Assembly (NCBI GenBank): GCA_045106935.1
Contig: JBGCFN010000039.1
Coordinates: 1-49,635 of the forward strand
DNA from: UBA1858 sp045106935
Lineage (GTDB): Bacteria > Pseudomonadota > Gammaproteobacteria > UBA4575
Direction: 5' to 3'
DNA length: 49,635 nt
Below are positions 8,676 to 17,647 of the stretch, piece by piece. Within the stretch, counting starts at the first letter, position 1. The number at the start of each line of letters is the position of its first letter. The translations under genes were made by a program, and so were the position numbers. Below the pieces are notes generated by a model. The model did no database searches. It was not told where the DNA came from and was given only the letters and a program-made list of their open reading frames with translations.

Positions 8676-9632
8676 ATGACTGATTGGCGGCCATCAGCGA
8701 GTTTGCGCAATCTGACGCGGCGAGCTCAGTTACTCAATCAGGCCCGACAATTTTTTGCTGAGCGAGATGTGCTCGAGGTAGAGACACCTCTACTGACGGA
8801 TTATTCGGTCACCGAACCCAATATTGAATCTTTTGGTTTTACTGCTGATGGAAAACAGCGGTATCTACAAACGTCACCAGAATATGCCATGAAGCGATTA
8901 CTCGCTGAAGGTGCTCCTGATATTTTTCAAATTTGTAAATCGTTTCGTGCCGGTGAAATGGGGGCTTTACATAATCCCGAATTCACCATGATTGAATGGT
9001 ATCGGCTAGGCTATGATTTGAAGCAAATCATGCAAGAATGTGTTGCGCTTATTGTGAATTTGTTAAGCAAAGAAGATGAGCAAATTAAAGTTGAATATAT
9101 TAGCTACGACGACGTCACTAAAAAGAGTTTAGGTGTCTCGCTAAGTTCGATGAGTGAGAATCAAATTAGAAAATTGGCAAAAGAAAAAGGATTGCTATTA
9201 CAGGATGATTGTTCGTTGCAGCAATGCATAGATTTTTTGTTCTCGCATCATGTTGAACAAGCGTTATGTGAAGAATCTATTTCATGCGTATTTCACTATC
9301 CGGCAGCACAGGCAGCGCTATCTAAATTAAATGATGATGACAATTCAGTAGCTGAAAGGTTTGAAATCTTTTATGCAGGAAAAGAATTAGCCAATGGTTA
9401 TGTGGAATTGCGTGAACCAGAAAATTTATTAGAGCGTTTTGCTAATGATCAGAAAGTTAGGCAGCAACGAGGATTGCCGGAGATAGAGGTTGATCATCGT
9501 TTAATTGCCGCGCAACGACATGGTCTTCCAGAATGCGCGGGTGTGGCGGTTGGTTTTGATCGAGTGCTGATGCTTGCTGTCGGTGCTTCTACATTGTCAG
9601 AAGTGATCAGTTTTGACTGGGATAATGCCTAG
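8676..9632 (+). CDS. epmA: EF-P lysyltransferase EpmA (truncated LysRS-like)
   Basis: EpmA (PoxA/GenX/YjeA) activates beta-lysine with ATP and transfers it to Lys34 of EF-P. It resembles the catalytic core of class II lysyl-tRNA synthetase without the anticodon-binding domain, which matches the 318-residue length. Visible class II motifs are VLEVETPLL (motif 1 area), CKSFRAGEMGALHNPEFTMIEWYR (motif 2 with the characteristic FR...E) and GVAVGFDRVLML (motif 3). It follows efp by 17 bases. Its 3' end overlaps the 3' end of the convergent psd gene by four bases. Confidence 0.97.
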   Translation: MTDWRPSASLRNLTRRAQLLNQARQFFAERDVLEVETPLLTDYSVTEPNIESFGFTADGKQRYLQTSPEYAMKRLLAEGAPDIFQICKSFRAGEMGALHNPEFTMIEWYRLGYDLKQIMQECVALIVNLLSKEDEQIKVEYISYDDVTKKSLGVSLSSMSENQIRKLAKEKGLLLQDDCSLQQCIDFLFSHHVEQALCEESISCVFHYPAAQAALSKLNDDDNSVAERFEIFYAGKELANGYVELREPENLLERFANDQKVRQQRGLPEIEVDHRLIAAQRHGLPECAGVAVGFDRVLMLAVGASTLSEVISFDWDNA

Positions 9633-10501
9633 TTGTTGCGAATAGCGATTGTTTCTCCCATTTTAACTGGCTGATCAATATGTAGTTGTTGTATTGCTTG
9701 TGCATAGTCTTTGGAAAACATCATGACGACAGTCGAGCCCATATTAAATACTCCCATCTGCTCGGCTTTTTCTAAGTTGATTGATCTGCCGGTATAATTG
9801 TAATGCACTGAGGTATGTAAGTGTGGCGGGGTGACCAGTCCCTCCCATGACATTTCAATGGCCGCGACATTCACTGCTCCAACCATGGTGATCGCCATGT
9901 ATCCATCATCAATTTTGAAAATTGAAATTACTCGTTCATTGCGAGCATATAATTTGTCAATGGTTTTGGGCGCATAAGGTGCGACGCTGAATAATCTACC
10001 AGGAACATAAATCATTTCTAGTAATTCACCTGCGTAGGCGGTATGCACTCGGTGGTAGTCACGAGGCGATAAATAAATAGTGTAAAAACTGCCTTCAGCA
10101 AATTTATCTAAATGTTTGCAACTGGGTGTTAAAAATTCATTTAAAGTAAACGATTTGTTTTTGGCTTGCAGTAGCGTGTGTTTGTCAATGTTGCCAAACA
10201 TGCTGATTTTGCCATCGCAAGGCGACACAATAGATGATGTGTTTTCATCGATAGGGCGTGTGCCTGGTTTCAGCTCGCGAGTAAAAAAATGATTGAATGT
10301 AGAGAATTGCGAAATATCTTCAATGGCTGCATCTTTCATGTCGACTTTGAAAGCACTGATGAAGAGATTAATTAATTTATCTAAAAAAGGTAGCCGTTGG
10401 CGTGTTAGCCAAAATGTAATTCGTGAAAGTAAGTGATGTGGAAAACAATGAAAAACTAATCCTTTTAGCTTTTCCCAGGATGTGGCAAGTGCAGGTTCCA
10501 T
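9629..10501 (-). CDS. psd: Phosphatidylserine decarboxylase proenzyme
   Basis: Psd makes phosphatidylethanolamine from phosphatidylserine at the inner membrane. The proenzyme cleaves itself to form a pyruvoyl group from serine. The cleavage motif appears near the C-terminus as FNMGSTVVMMF, with self-processing expected between Gly255 and Ser256 (the canonical LGST reads MGST here). Other family signatures are FFTRELKPGTRPI, SPCDGK, YLSPRDYHRVHTAY and the VGAVNVAAI strand. The 290 residues match the usual single-subunit precursor. Its start codon overlaps the stop of the upstream Sco-like gene in a TAATG arrangement, suggesting translational coupling. Confidence 0.97.
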   Translation of the reverse strand: MEPALATSWEKLKGLVFHCFPHHLLSRITFWLTRQRLPFLDKLINLFISAFKVDMKDAAIEDISQFSTFNHFFTRELKPGTRPIDENTSSIVSPCDGKISMFGNIDKHTLLQAKNKSFTLNEFLTPSCKHLDKFAEGSFYTIYLSPRDYHRVHTAYAGELLEMIYVPGRLFSVAPYAPKTIDKLYARNERVISIFKIDDGYMAITMVGAVNVAAIEMSWEGLVTPPHLHTSVHYNYTGRSINLEKAEQMGVFNMGSTVVMMFSKDYAQAIQQLHIDQPVKMGETIAIRNN

Positions 10502-11145
10502 TAGCGATAAAATTTATGAATTGTTAAGAAGTCGTTGGCGATAACATCAGCATCATGAGGAGTGCTAAAATAAGCACTAATACCCGTATCGGGAGCGATC
10601 AAGAAGATTGAACTGCTGTGATCGACTAAATAGTTTGAAGTGTCCTCAGCGGGGGGCTGTTTCATGGCAATAACACCCATATTCTTTAGGAATGGAGCGA
10701 GGCGTTCGGGGTCAGCGGTGACGCCCAGTGCATATTTACTGAAAGCGCGAGTATAGGTTTTCAATTTTTCAATTTCATCGCGTTCAGGATCGACAGACAC
10801 AAAAATAATTTTAATTTCATCTTCAATGTTGTGTTTCGATTTCAATCTATCTACTGTCGCACTTAGGGTACCCAGGGTGATAGGGCAGATATCAGGGCAA
10901 TGGGTAAAACCAAAGAACCAAAATGTCCAGGCACCTTTGATGCTGTCAGGCGTGAAAGTGTTATTGTTGTGATCGACTAATGTAAATTCAGCGATGGATT
11001 TCTGTTGGTCGTATAAGTATGTCGCTTGTGTGAGTTGCGTATGAATATCGCCAAACGCGAATTTTTTACCTGACGCATATATGCCTAGACCAATTGAAAT
11101 AGCTACGGCCAAGATAATTAAGATTGCTTTGTTAATCGCGTTCAT
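10501..11145 (-). CDS. SCO1/SenC-type copper chaperone or thioredoxin-like protein
   Basis: A Sco-family protein, normally delivering copper to the CuA site of cytochrome c oxidase or acting as a membrane-anchored thiol reductase. Counting from the chosen start, there is one N-terminal membrane anchor (about 5-24). It is followed by a thioredoxin-like fold with the copper-binding CPDIC (Cys83 and Cys87) inside FWFFGFTHCPDICP and a conserved His176 in LVDHSSSIFLI. I prefer the ATG at 11145 because the protein then opens directly with the anchor. An upstream ATG at 11208 would add 21 residues, has no visible ribosome binding site and would abut the divergent prmB start. No cytochrome oxidase genes are in the window, so the partner is unknown. 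Confidence 0.9.
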   Translation of the reverse strand: MNAINKAILIILAVAISIGLGIYASGKKFAFGDIHTQLTQATYLYDQQKSIAEFTLVDHNNNTFTPDSIKGAWTFWFFGFTHCPDICPITLGTLSATVDRLKSKHNIEDEIKIIFVSVDPERDEIEKLKTYTRAFSKYALGVTADPERLAPFLKNMGVIAMKQPPAEDTSNYLVDHSSSIFLIAPDTGISAYFSTPHDADVIANDFLTIHKFYR

Positions 11146-11213
11146 GGTTGATATTGTTGTCAGGCTAAGCGTTGTCGACTTGAATAATGTATATATAAAA
11201 CCAATCATTGAAT

Positions 11214-12134
11214 ATGGAAAATTCTATCGCATTGGCTTGTAGTAATGTCTCGCAAGCTGTGTACGAAATCGCAGATCTTCTGCAAAGGTACCCGTTAAAT
11301 TACGGTCACGGCATACAAACCTCAATAGACGAGGCCGCGTATCTTGTCAGTTTTGTCGCACGATTACCACCCGATTTTGGCGAACAAGCGGGTGCTCAAT
11401 TGCTGGACCGGGATGAGCTTTTGCAACTTGAAGAAATATTGCAGCAGCGCATATTTTCAAGAATTCCATTGGCATATTTATTGGGTGAAACCTTGCTCTC
11501 AGGAGTGAAATTCTTTGTTAATGAACACGTATTAATTCCGCGCTCACCGATGGCTGAAATGATTGAAGATCGATTCATCCCTTGGCGATCTGACGAGCAA
11601 CCCGTGCGGAGAATACTGGATTTGTGTACTGGCAGTGGATGTCTAGGGATTCTAGCTGCGTTAGAATTTGACCAATCTTGTGTTGATATCAGTGATATCG
11701 ACCCGAAATCGCTCGAGGTGGCAAACAAGAATATCGCCCATCACGGCCTTAAAGCACGTATAAATGCTGTCCTTTCAGATGTCTACGAGCAACTTCCCGG
11801 CCACCAATATGATATTATTACCGCCAATCCGCCGTATGTTCCAGTATCGGAGCAGGCAGACTTGCCTAGTGAATTTTCTCATGAGCCCGCGCATGCCTTG
11901 TTTGCTGGAGAGGAAGGTCTTGAAATAGCTAAGCGAATTATCTTTGGTGCGAGTCAGTTTCTCGAGCCAACGGGTATTCTGGTATTAGAAGTGGGCCAGT
12001 CTGCAAATGCGCTACAAGCACAGTTTCTGCACTATGACTTTATGTGGCATGAGTTAACGCACGGTGGTGAAGGAATATGCGTGTTGACTTGTGAAGATTG
12101 CAAGCAAATTGTTGAAACAAATTCTATTGAGTGA
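11214..12134 (+). CDS. prmB: Ribosomal protein L3 N5-glutamine methyltransferase
   Basis: PrmB methylates a glutamine of ribosomal protein L3 using S-adenosylmethionine. It shows the SAM-binding DLCTGSGCLGI loop and the NPPY catalytic motif in ITANPPYVPVSE, which binds the substrate glutamine. The RIPLAYLLGETLLSG and VLIPRSPMAEMI segments are typical of PrmB rather than PrmC (HemK). The length of about 306 residues fits E. coli PrmB (310). The ATG at 11214 is chosen over an in-frame TTG at 11208, which adds two residues. It is divergent from the Sco-like gene and followed after five bases by aroC, a gammaproteobacterial pairing. Confidence 0.94.
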   Translation: MENSIALACSNVSQAVYEIADLLQRYPLNYGHGIQTSIDEAAYLVSFVARLPPDFGEQAGAQLLDRDELLQLEEILQQRIFSRIPLAYLLGETLLSGVKFFVNEHVLIPRSPMAEMIEDRFIPWRSDEQPVRRILDLCTGSGCLGILAALEFDQSCVDISDIDPKSLEVANKNIAHHGLKARINAVLSDVYEQLPGHQYDIITANPPYVPVSEQADLPSEFSHEPAHALFAGEEGLEIAKRIIFGASQFLEPTGILVLEVGQSANALQAQFLHYDFMWHELTHGGEGICVLTCEDCKQIVETNSIE

Positions 12135-12139
12135 ATTAA

Positions 12140-13237
12140 ATGTCTGGGAATACTTTTGGAACACTATTTTGTATGTCCTCGTTTGGGGAGAGTCATGGGC
12201 CTGCGATTGGCGCCATCGTCGATGGGTGCCCGCCGGGTATTCCGCTTACTGAAGAGCATTTGCAGCCCGACTTGGATCGGCGTAAACCAGGTCAATCTAA
12301 ATTTACGACTCAACGACGAGAATCTGATCGTGTTGAGATTTTATCTGGTGTATTTGAAGGTGTGACGACAGGTACGCCCATTGGTTTAATAATTAGAAAC
12401 GAAGATCAGCGCTCTAAAGATTATTCAAACATTGCGCAGACTTTCAGGCCGGGACATGCTGACTACACCTATTTTAAAAAATACGGCATTCGAGATTACC
12501 GTGGTGGTGGTCGATCTTCTGCGAGAGAGACGGCGATGCGAGTCGCAGCTGGAGCCATTGCGAAACAATTCTTATTGCAAGATTATCAGACAGAAATTCA
12601 TGCCTGTGTCACTCAGATAGGTGATATACGTGTGCAAAACATGAATTGGGATGAAGTAGAGGGTAATCCTTTCTTCTTCGGTGACCAATCACAAGTCCCC
12701 AAATTAGAAACGTTATTGGATCAATTGCGCCGAGATGGTGACTCAATTGGAGCACGTTTAATGGTCAAGGCAAGTGGTGTGCCTGTGGGCTGGGGCGAAC
12801 CTATCTTTGATCGTTTAGATGCTGACATTGCAAAAGCAATGATGTCTATAAATGCGGTTAAGGCCGTCGAGATTGGATCAGGTTTTGATTGTGTGACTCA
12901 ACGTGGCAGCGAACATCGCGACAACATTCAGCCAGGTGGTTTCTTGTCAAACAATTCTGGAGGTACATTAGGGGGAATTAGTTCAGGCCAGGACTTGCTT
13001 GCCTCTATTGCGCTGAAGCCAACCTCAAGTATTCGAGTACCTGGTGAATCGGTAGATGATCAAGGTAAACAAACTGAAGTTGTCACCAATGGTCGTCATG
13101 ATCCCTGTGTGGGAATTCGGGCAGTGCCCATTGCTGAAGCAATGATGGCGCTTGTATTGGCAGATCATGCGTTACGTCACCGCGGCCAAAATGCAAATGT
13201 CAGAACTGACTTTCCAGATATTCCAGCATCCAAATAA
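12140..13237 (+). CDS. aroC: Chorismate synthase
   Basis: AroC removes phosphate from 5-enolpyruvylshikimate-3-phosphate to form chorismate, the branch point to aromatic amino acids and folate. It needs reduced FMN. The family signatures are present: MSSFGESHGPAIGAIVDGCPPG near the start, RPGHADYTYFKKYG and GGGRSSARETAMRVAAGAIA in the middle, and SGGTLGGISSGQD with LKPTSSIRVPG toward the C-terminus. The 365 residues are standard. It lies five bases after prmB and is followed by an inverted repeat that probably ends the transcript. Confidence 0.98.
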   Translation: MSGNTFGTLFCMSSFGESHGPAIGAIVDGCPPGIPLTEEHLQPDLDRRKPGQSKFTTQRRESDRVEILSGVFEGVTTGTPIGLIIRNEDQRSKDYSNIAQTFRPGHADYTYFKKYGIRDYRGGGRSSARETAMRVAAGAIAKQFLLQDYQTEIHACVTQIGDIRVQNMNWDEVEGNPFFFGDQSQVPKLETLLDQLRRDGDSIGARLMVKASGVPVGWGEPIFDRLDADIAKAMMSINAVKAVEIGSGFDCVTQRGSEHRDNIQPGGFLSNNSGGTLGGISSGQDLLASIALKPTSSIRVPGESVDDQGKQTEVVTNGRHDPCVGIRAVPIAEAMMALVLADHALRHRGQNANVRTDFPDIPASK

Positions 13238-13256
13238 ATAATTGCCGAATAGAATT

Positions 13257-13282
13257 TTCATCGGATTTTATAATCCGATGAA
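13257..13282 (+). terminator. Probable terminator hairpin after aroC
   Basis: A perfect 11-base-pair inverted repeat (TTCATCGGATT and AATCCGATGAA) encloses a TTAT loop, 20 bases after the aroC stop. The tract that follows is A/T-rich but lacks a clean run of T, so termination may be inefficient. It is the only notable element in the 95-base aroC-leuC gap. Confidence 0.55.
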
Positions 13283-13332
13283 TGTGAATTTAATACTAAT
13301 CTAGCACCTTAAAAATCAACCAATAAAAATCC

Positions 13333-14742
13333 ATGACTGCATTATCTTTATACGACAAGCTTTGGAATTCACATGTAGTGCATACGCAAGATGATGGGAC
13401 GAGTCTGATTTACATCGATCGTCATCTCGTACATGAAGTGACATCACCGCAAGCGTTTGAGAGTTTACGTATGGCCGGTCGAGCGCCATGGCGCAAGGCG
13501 TCTGTGCTAGCAGTGCCCGATCACAATGTGCCTACTGTTGATAGAGATAAAGAAATTGCTGATCCTGTGTCACGTAAGCAATTACAAGCCCTTGATGAGA
13601 ACTGTGAATTCTTTGCCCTGCAAAAATTTGAAATGAACGATCCACGCCAAGGCATTGTGCATGTCATTGGGCCAGAGCAAGGAGCAAGCTTGCCAGGGAT
13701 GACAATTGTTTGTGGAGATTCACATACATCTACACATGGTGCATTAGCAGCATTGGCGTTTGGCATTGGGACTTCTGAAGTGGAGCATGTGCTTGCCACG
13801 CAATGTTTGCTTTTAAGAAAAACTAAATCGATGCGAGTGAATGTCAGTGGAACCTTAGGCAAAGGTGTTTACTCTAAGGACATTGTACTTGCTTTGATTG
13901 CTAAGATTGGCACAGCGGGCGGCAATGGTCACACCATCGAGTTTTGTGGAGAAGCGATTGAGGAATTATCAATCGAAGCACGCATGACAATATGTAATAT
14001 GTCGATAGAGGCAGGTGCGCGAGCCGGAATTATCGGTGTTGATGATAAGACAATCGATTATATAGCGGGACGTCCTTTTGCCCCTAAAGACGAGATGTGG
14101 GATGCCGCAGTGACATCCTGGCGTGAATTAGTGTCGGATGCAGACGCCAGCTTTGACCGCATAATCGATTTAGATGCCAGTCAATTAAGTCCGCAGGTGA
14201 GTTGGGGAACATCGCCTGAAATGGTGGTGTCTGTTGATGCTGTTGTGCCTGATCCTGATCATGAATCTGATACAACTAAAGCTGAAGGCATGAGAAATGC
14301 GCTGGCTTACATGGGGTTGGTTCCAGGTGAGGCCATCAATAAAATTGCTGTGGATAAAGTGTTTATTGGGTCGTGTACTAATTCAAGAATTGAAGATTTA
14401 CGTGAGGCAGCACAAGTCGTTCAGGGGAGAACAGTCGCCAACAATATTAAACTAGCGATGATTGTTCCTGGTTCGGGCTTAGTTAAGCGACAAGCCGAAC
14501 AAGAAGGTCTCGATAAAATATTCAAAGCGGCAGGCTTTGAATGGCGTGATCCCGGTTGCTCTATGTGTTTAGGAATGAATGCCGATCAACTTGAGTCTGG
14601 TGAACGTTGTGCATCAACATCCAATAGAAATTTTGAAGGGCGACAAGGACAGGGTGGACGCACGCATTTAGTCAGTCCAGCAATGGCCGCCGCCGCTGGA
14701 ATCGCGGGTCATTTTGATGATGCGCGCAAATATTTTAAATAA
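13333..14742 (+). CDS. leuC: 3-isopropylmalate dehydratase large subunit
   Basis: LeuC and LeuD together isomerise 2-isopropylmalate to 3-isopropylmalate in leucine synthesis. LeuC is an aconitase-family subunit carrying a [4Fe-4S] cluster. The iron-sulfur ligands are visible as Cys in FIGSCTNSRIEDL and as the pair in GCSMCLGMN. Other motifs are VCGDSHTSTHGALAALAFGIGTSEVEHVLATQ and SNRNFEGRQGQGGRTHLVSP. The length of 469 residues is as expected. It leads a tight leuC-leuD-leuB run. LeuA is not in the window. No Leu-rich leader peptide or T-box-like element was seen upstream. Confidence 0.98.
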   Translation: MTALSLYDKLWNSHVVHTQDDGTSLIYIDRHLVHEVTSPQAFESLRMAGRAPWRKASVLAVPDHNVPTVDRDKEIADPVSRKQLQALDENCEFFALQKFEMNDPRQGIVHVIGPEQGASLPGMTIVCGDSHTSTHGALAALAFGIGTSEVEHVLATQCLLLRKTKSMRVNVSGTLGKGVYSKDIVLALIAKIGTAGGNGHTIEFCGEAIEELSIEARMTICNMSIEAGARAGIIGVDDKTIDYIAGRPFAPKDEMWDAAVTSWRELVSDADASFDRIIDLDASQLSPQVSWGTSPEMVVSVDAVVPDPDHESDTTKAEGMRNALAYMGLVPGEAINKIAVDKVFIGSCTNSRIEDLREAAQVVQGRTVANNIKLAMIVPGSGLVKRQAEQEGLDKIFKAAGFEWRDPGCSMCLGMNADQLESGERCASTSNRNFEGRQGQGGRTHLVSPAMAAAAGIAGHFDDARKYFK

Positions 14743-14752
14743 AGAGCTAATT

Positions 14753-15397
14753 ATGGAATCGTTTACGTCACTGACATCAAATTTGTTGCCATTGGATCGA
14801 CCAAACGTCGATACCGATGCCATCATTCCTAAGCAATTTTTAAAGTCAGTAAAAAAGAGTGGGTTTGGAGTGAATTTGTTTGATGATTGGCGTTATTTGG
14901 ATCCAGGAGAGCCTGACCAAGACAATAGTCAACGCCGCGTTGATGAAAGTTTTATTTTGAATGATGCTCGCTATAAAAATGCGCAGATATTAATTGCACG
15001 AGATAACTTTGGTTGCGGTTCGTCTCGCGAACATGCCGTTTGGGCGATGCTGGATTATGGATTTAAAGCGGTTATTTCAACTAGCTTTGCTGATATTTTC
15101 TATAGCAATTGTTTTAAAAATGGTCTGCTTCCGATTGTGTTAGAGAACAGCACTGTCGATCAATTATTTCAATCCAGTTTAACTGATCCTGAATATTCGA
15201 TTTCCATTGATTTGGAAAAGCAACAAGTTGTCGGCGAGATGATTGGTACGTGTGAATTTGAAATTGATGCTTTTAAAAAACACTGTCTGCTTAATGGGCT
15301 GGATGAGATTGGTATCACCTTGCAGTATGAAGATAAAATTCATGCTTACGAAGAGAAATTAAAGAGTACATCACCATGGTTATTTGCAAATGACTGA
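14753..15397 (+). CDS. leuD: 3-isopropylmalate dehydratase small subunit
   Basis: The swivelling small subunit that pairs with LeuC. It has NVDTDAIIPKQFLK near the start, RDNFGCGSSREHAVWAMLDYGFKAVISTSFADIFYSNCFKNGLLPI in the centre, and 214 residues, all typical of the family. The ATG at 14753 gives the standard start MESFTSLTSNLLPLDRPNVDTDAI; a further in-frame ATG upstream would run into the leuC end and is unlikely. The gene starts ten bases after leuC and its end overlaps the leuB start by eight bases. Confidence 0.98.
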   Translation: MESFTSLTSNLLPLDRPNVDTDAIIPKQFLKSVKKSGFGVNLFDDWRYLDPGEPDQDNSQRRVDESFILNDARYKNAQILIARDNFGCGSSREHAVWAMLDYGFKAVISTSFADIFYSNCFKNGLLPIVLENSTVDQLFQSSLTDPEYSISIDLEKQQVVGEMIGTCEFEIDAFKKHCLLNGLDEIGITLQYEDKIHAYEEKLKSTSPWLFAND

Positions 15398-16487
15398 TTC
15401 AAAAACACCTAAAATACTTGTATTGCCGGGCGATGGTATTGGCCCTGAGATTGTCAATGAAGCGCTTAAGGTGTTGGATTGCCTATGTGAAAATGGTTTG
15501 TCTATAGAAGTGGAACAGGGTCTGATTGGAGGCGCTGCCTATGATCAAACTCATTCACCATTTCCTGAGCAGACAATTTCACAAGCAGAAGAGTGTGATG
15601 CCATATTGCTTGGTGCTGTGGGTGGTCCACAATATGAAAAAGTTGAAAGACATTTGCGTCCTGAGCAGGGCTTGTTGGATATACGTGCACACTTGAATTT
15701 ATTTGCCAATTTGCGTCCAGCTTTACTGTATGCAGAACTAGCAGCAGCGTCATCGTTAAAAGCTGAATTAGTGGCCGGCTTAGATTTATTGATCGTACGA
15801 GAGTTGACTGGAGGAATTTATTTTGGTCAGCCACGCGCGCAGGAAATCAATGACAATATACGACGTGCCTATAACACGATGGTGTATGACGAAAATGAAA
15901 TTCGTCGAATTGCTCATGTGGCATTCCTTGCAGCACAAAAACGAGATAAGCGACTATGCTCAGTGGATAAAGCTAATGTGCTAGAAGTTTCTTTATTGTG
16001 GCGAGATGTTATGGAAGAGGTGCATCAAGATTATCAAGATGTTGAGCTTAGCCATATGTATGTTGATAATGCAGCCATGCAATTGGTCCGTGCGCCTAAG
16101 CAATTTGATGTCATGGTGACTTCAAATTTGTTTGGCGACATCCTTTCTGATGCTGCTGCTATGCTGACAGGCTCTATAGGCATGTTGCCATCGGCATCAT
16201 TAAATCAAGATAATAAAGGGATGTATGAGCCTATTCACGGTTCCGCACCCGACATTGCGGGGCAGGGAATTGCCAACCCGTTGGCAACCATTTTATCTGT
16301 CGCAATGTTGCTGCGCTATTCATTAAATCAAGAGCAAGCCGCACAAACTATCGAGAAAGCAGTGATCGCTACTTTGCAACAAGGTGTGCGCACACAAGAT
16401 ATTGTTGATGAGAATAACCACGCCGTGTCTACCAGTGACATGGGTGATGCTGTGTTGAAAAATTTGCAAAAAATTATATCCAAATAA
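15390..16487 (+). CDS. leuB: 3-isopropylmalate dehydrogenase
   Basis: LeuB oxidatively decarboxylates 3-isopropylmalate with NAD+, the third step of leucine synthesis. Signatures are ILVLPGDGIGPEIV at the N-terminus, the substrate-binding LLDIRAHLNLFANLRPA and RELTGGIYFG segments, and the metal/NAD region NLFGDILSDAAAMLTGSIGMLPSASL followed by EPIHGSAPDIAGQGIANP. Starting from the ATG at 15390 gives about 365 residues; a TTG two codons upstream is possible. The eight-base overlap with leuD suggests coupled translation. Confidence 0.98.
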   Translation: MTDSKTPKILVLPGDGIGPEIVNEALKVLDCLCENGLSIEVEQGLIGGAAYDQTHSPFPEQTISQAEECDAILLGAVGGPQYEKVERHLRPEQGLLDIRAHLNLFANLRPALLYAELAAASSLKAELVAGLDLLIVRELTGGIYFGQPRAQEINDNIRRAYNTMVYDENEIRRIAHVAFLAAQKRDKRLCSVDKANVLEVSLLWRDVMEEVHQDYQDVELSHMYVDNAAMQLVRAPKQFDVMVTSNLFGDILSDAAAMLTGSIGMLPSASLNQDNKGMYEPIHGSAPDIAGQGIANPLATILSVAMLLRYSLNQEQAAQTIEKAVIATLQQGVRTQDIVDENNHAVSTSDMGDAVLKNLQKIISK

Positions 16488-16519
16488 GTTTTAAATTTAG
16501 AAAAGTTTAAGGAAGTCTA

Positions 16520-17542
16520 ATGGCTAAAAAATATGATGTTGCTGTTGTTGGTGCAACCGGTGCTGTCGGTGAGGTGATGTTGTCAATACTTGCGCAACGC
16601 AATTTTCCTGTTGGAAATGTGTATGCATTAGCGAGTGCGCGTTCGGTGGGGAAACCAGTGCCTTTTGGTAGCCGATGCTTAGAAGTGCAAGACTTAGCAA
16701 CATTTGATTTTTCACAGGTTCAAATTGGACTATTTTCACCAGGCGCATCAGTCTCTGAAATTTATGCGCCAATCGCTGCCGAAAAGGGTTGTGTCGTCAT
16801 TGATAACACTTCCAGGTTTAGATACGACGATGATATTCCCTTGGTGGTGCCTGAAGTCAATCCGCAGGCAATCGCTGACTATAAAAATCGAGGAATTATT
16901 GCTAATCCGAACTGTTCGACAATCCAAATGCTGGTTGCGTTAAAGCCTATCCACGATGCGGTGGGAATTGAGAGAATCAACGTAGCTACCTACCAGGCGG
17001 TATCTGGAACGGGGAAAGAGGCGATTGATGAATTGGATGATCAAACTCGCGCCATTATGGCGGGCGAGCCGCTGAATTGTAGCGTTTATCCGAAACAAAT
17101 TGCTTTTAACGCACTGCCACATATAGATATATTCCAGGATAACGGTTACACCAAGGAAGAAATGAAAATGGTATGGGAAACACACAAAATTATGGGTGAC
17201 GACAGCATCCGTGTGAATCCAACTGCCGTCAGAATTCCAGTGAAATTTGGTCATTCTGAAGCCGTACATATGGAGCTTAAAAAGCCAATGACTGCCGCTC
17301 AAGCTAAGGATCTGTTAGCTAAAGCCCCAGGTGTCGTGGTGATGGATCAGCGAGAGGATGGGGGCTATCCCACTGCAGCGACTGAAGCAGATGGAACTGA
17401 TCCAGTATTTGTTGGCCGTATTCGTGAAGATATTTCTCACCCGCGAGGTCTTAATATGTGGGTGGTAGGTGATAATGTGCGAAAAGGCGCTGCTTTAAAT
17501 AGTGTCCAGATTGCAGAATTTTTGATCGAAAACCATATATAA
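16520..17542 (+). CDS. asd: Aspartate-semialdehyde dehydrogenase
   Basis: Asd reduces aspartyl-4-phosphate to aspartate semialdehyde, the branch point to lysine, diaminopimelate, threonine and methionine. It has an N-terminal NADP-binding GATGAVGEVM, the catalytic cysteine in NPNCSTIQM (Cys132), and the downstream substrate region VRIPVKFGHSEAVHMEL with the conserved His. The 340-residue length matches the shorter Asd class found next to leuB and fimV in Pseudomonas-type genomes. An AAGGAAG ribosome binding site precedes the ATG. Confidence 0.97.
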   Translation: MAKKYDVAVVGATGAVGEVMLSILAQRNFPVGNVYALASARSVGKPVPFGSRCLEVQDLATFDFSQVQIGLFSPGASVSEIYAPIAAEKGCVVIDNTSRFRYDDDIPLVVPEVNPQAIADYKNRGIIANPNCSTIQMLVALKPIHDAVGIERINVATYQAVSGTGKEAIDELDDQTRAIMAGEPLNCSVYPKQIAFNALPHIDIFQDNGYTKEEMKMVWETHKIMGDDSIRVNPTAVRIPVKFGHSEAVHMELKKPMTAAQAKDLLAKAPGVVVMDQREDGGYPTAATEADGTDPVFVGRIREDISHPRGLNMWVVGDNVRKGAALNSVQIAEFLIENHI

Positions 17543-17580
17543 TTTATATTAGTATCGTGAGTTACTTATTTAACCTAAAG

Positions 17581-17586
17581 TATAAT
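17581..17586 (+). promoter_or_regulatory. Candidate -10 element upstream of fimV
   Basis: A perfect TATAAT occurs in the asd-fimV gap, 62 bases before the chosen fimV start. No good -35 hexamer is seen at the usual spacing, so this is a tentative promoter that could let fimV be expressed apart from asd. Confidence 0.35.
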
Positions 17587-17647
17587 CTTTCTATAACTTG
17601 ATAATTGACTAGTGAATATACAAAAAGTAATAATGGGGGATACAAGA

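Noticed and set aside
12156..12620. Short plus-strand frames within aroC
   Set aside because: They overlap the fully conserved AroC coding sequence in another frame and show no domain.
13238..13332. Leucine leader peptide or T-box before leuC
   Set aside because: No short Leu-rich frame and no alternative hairpins beyond the aroC terminator-like stem.
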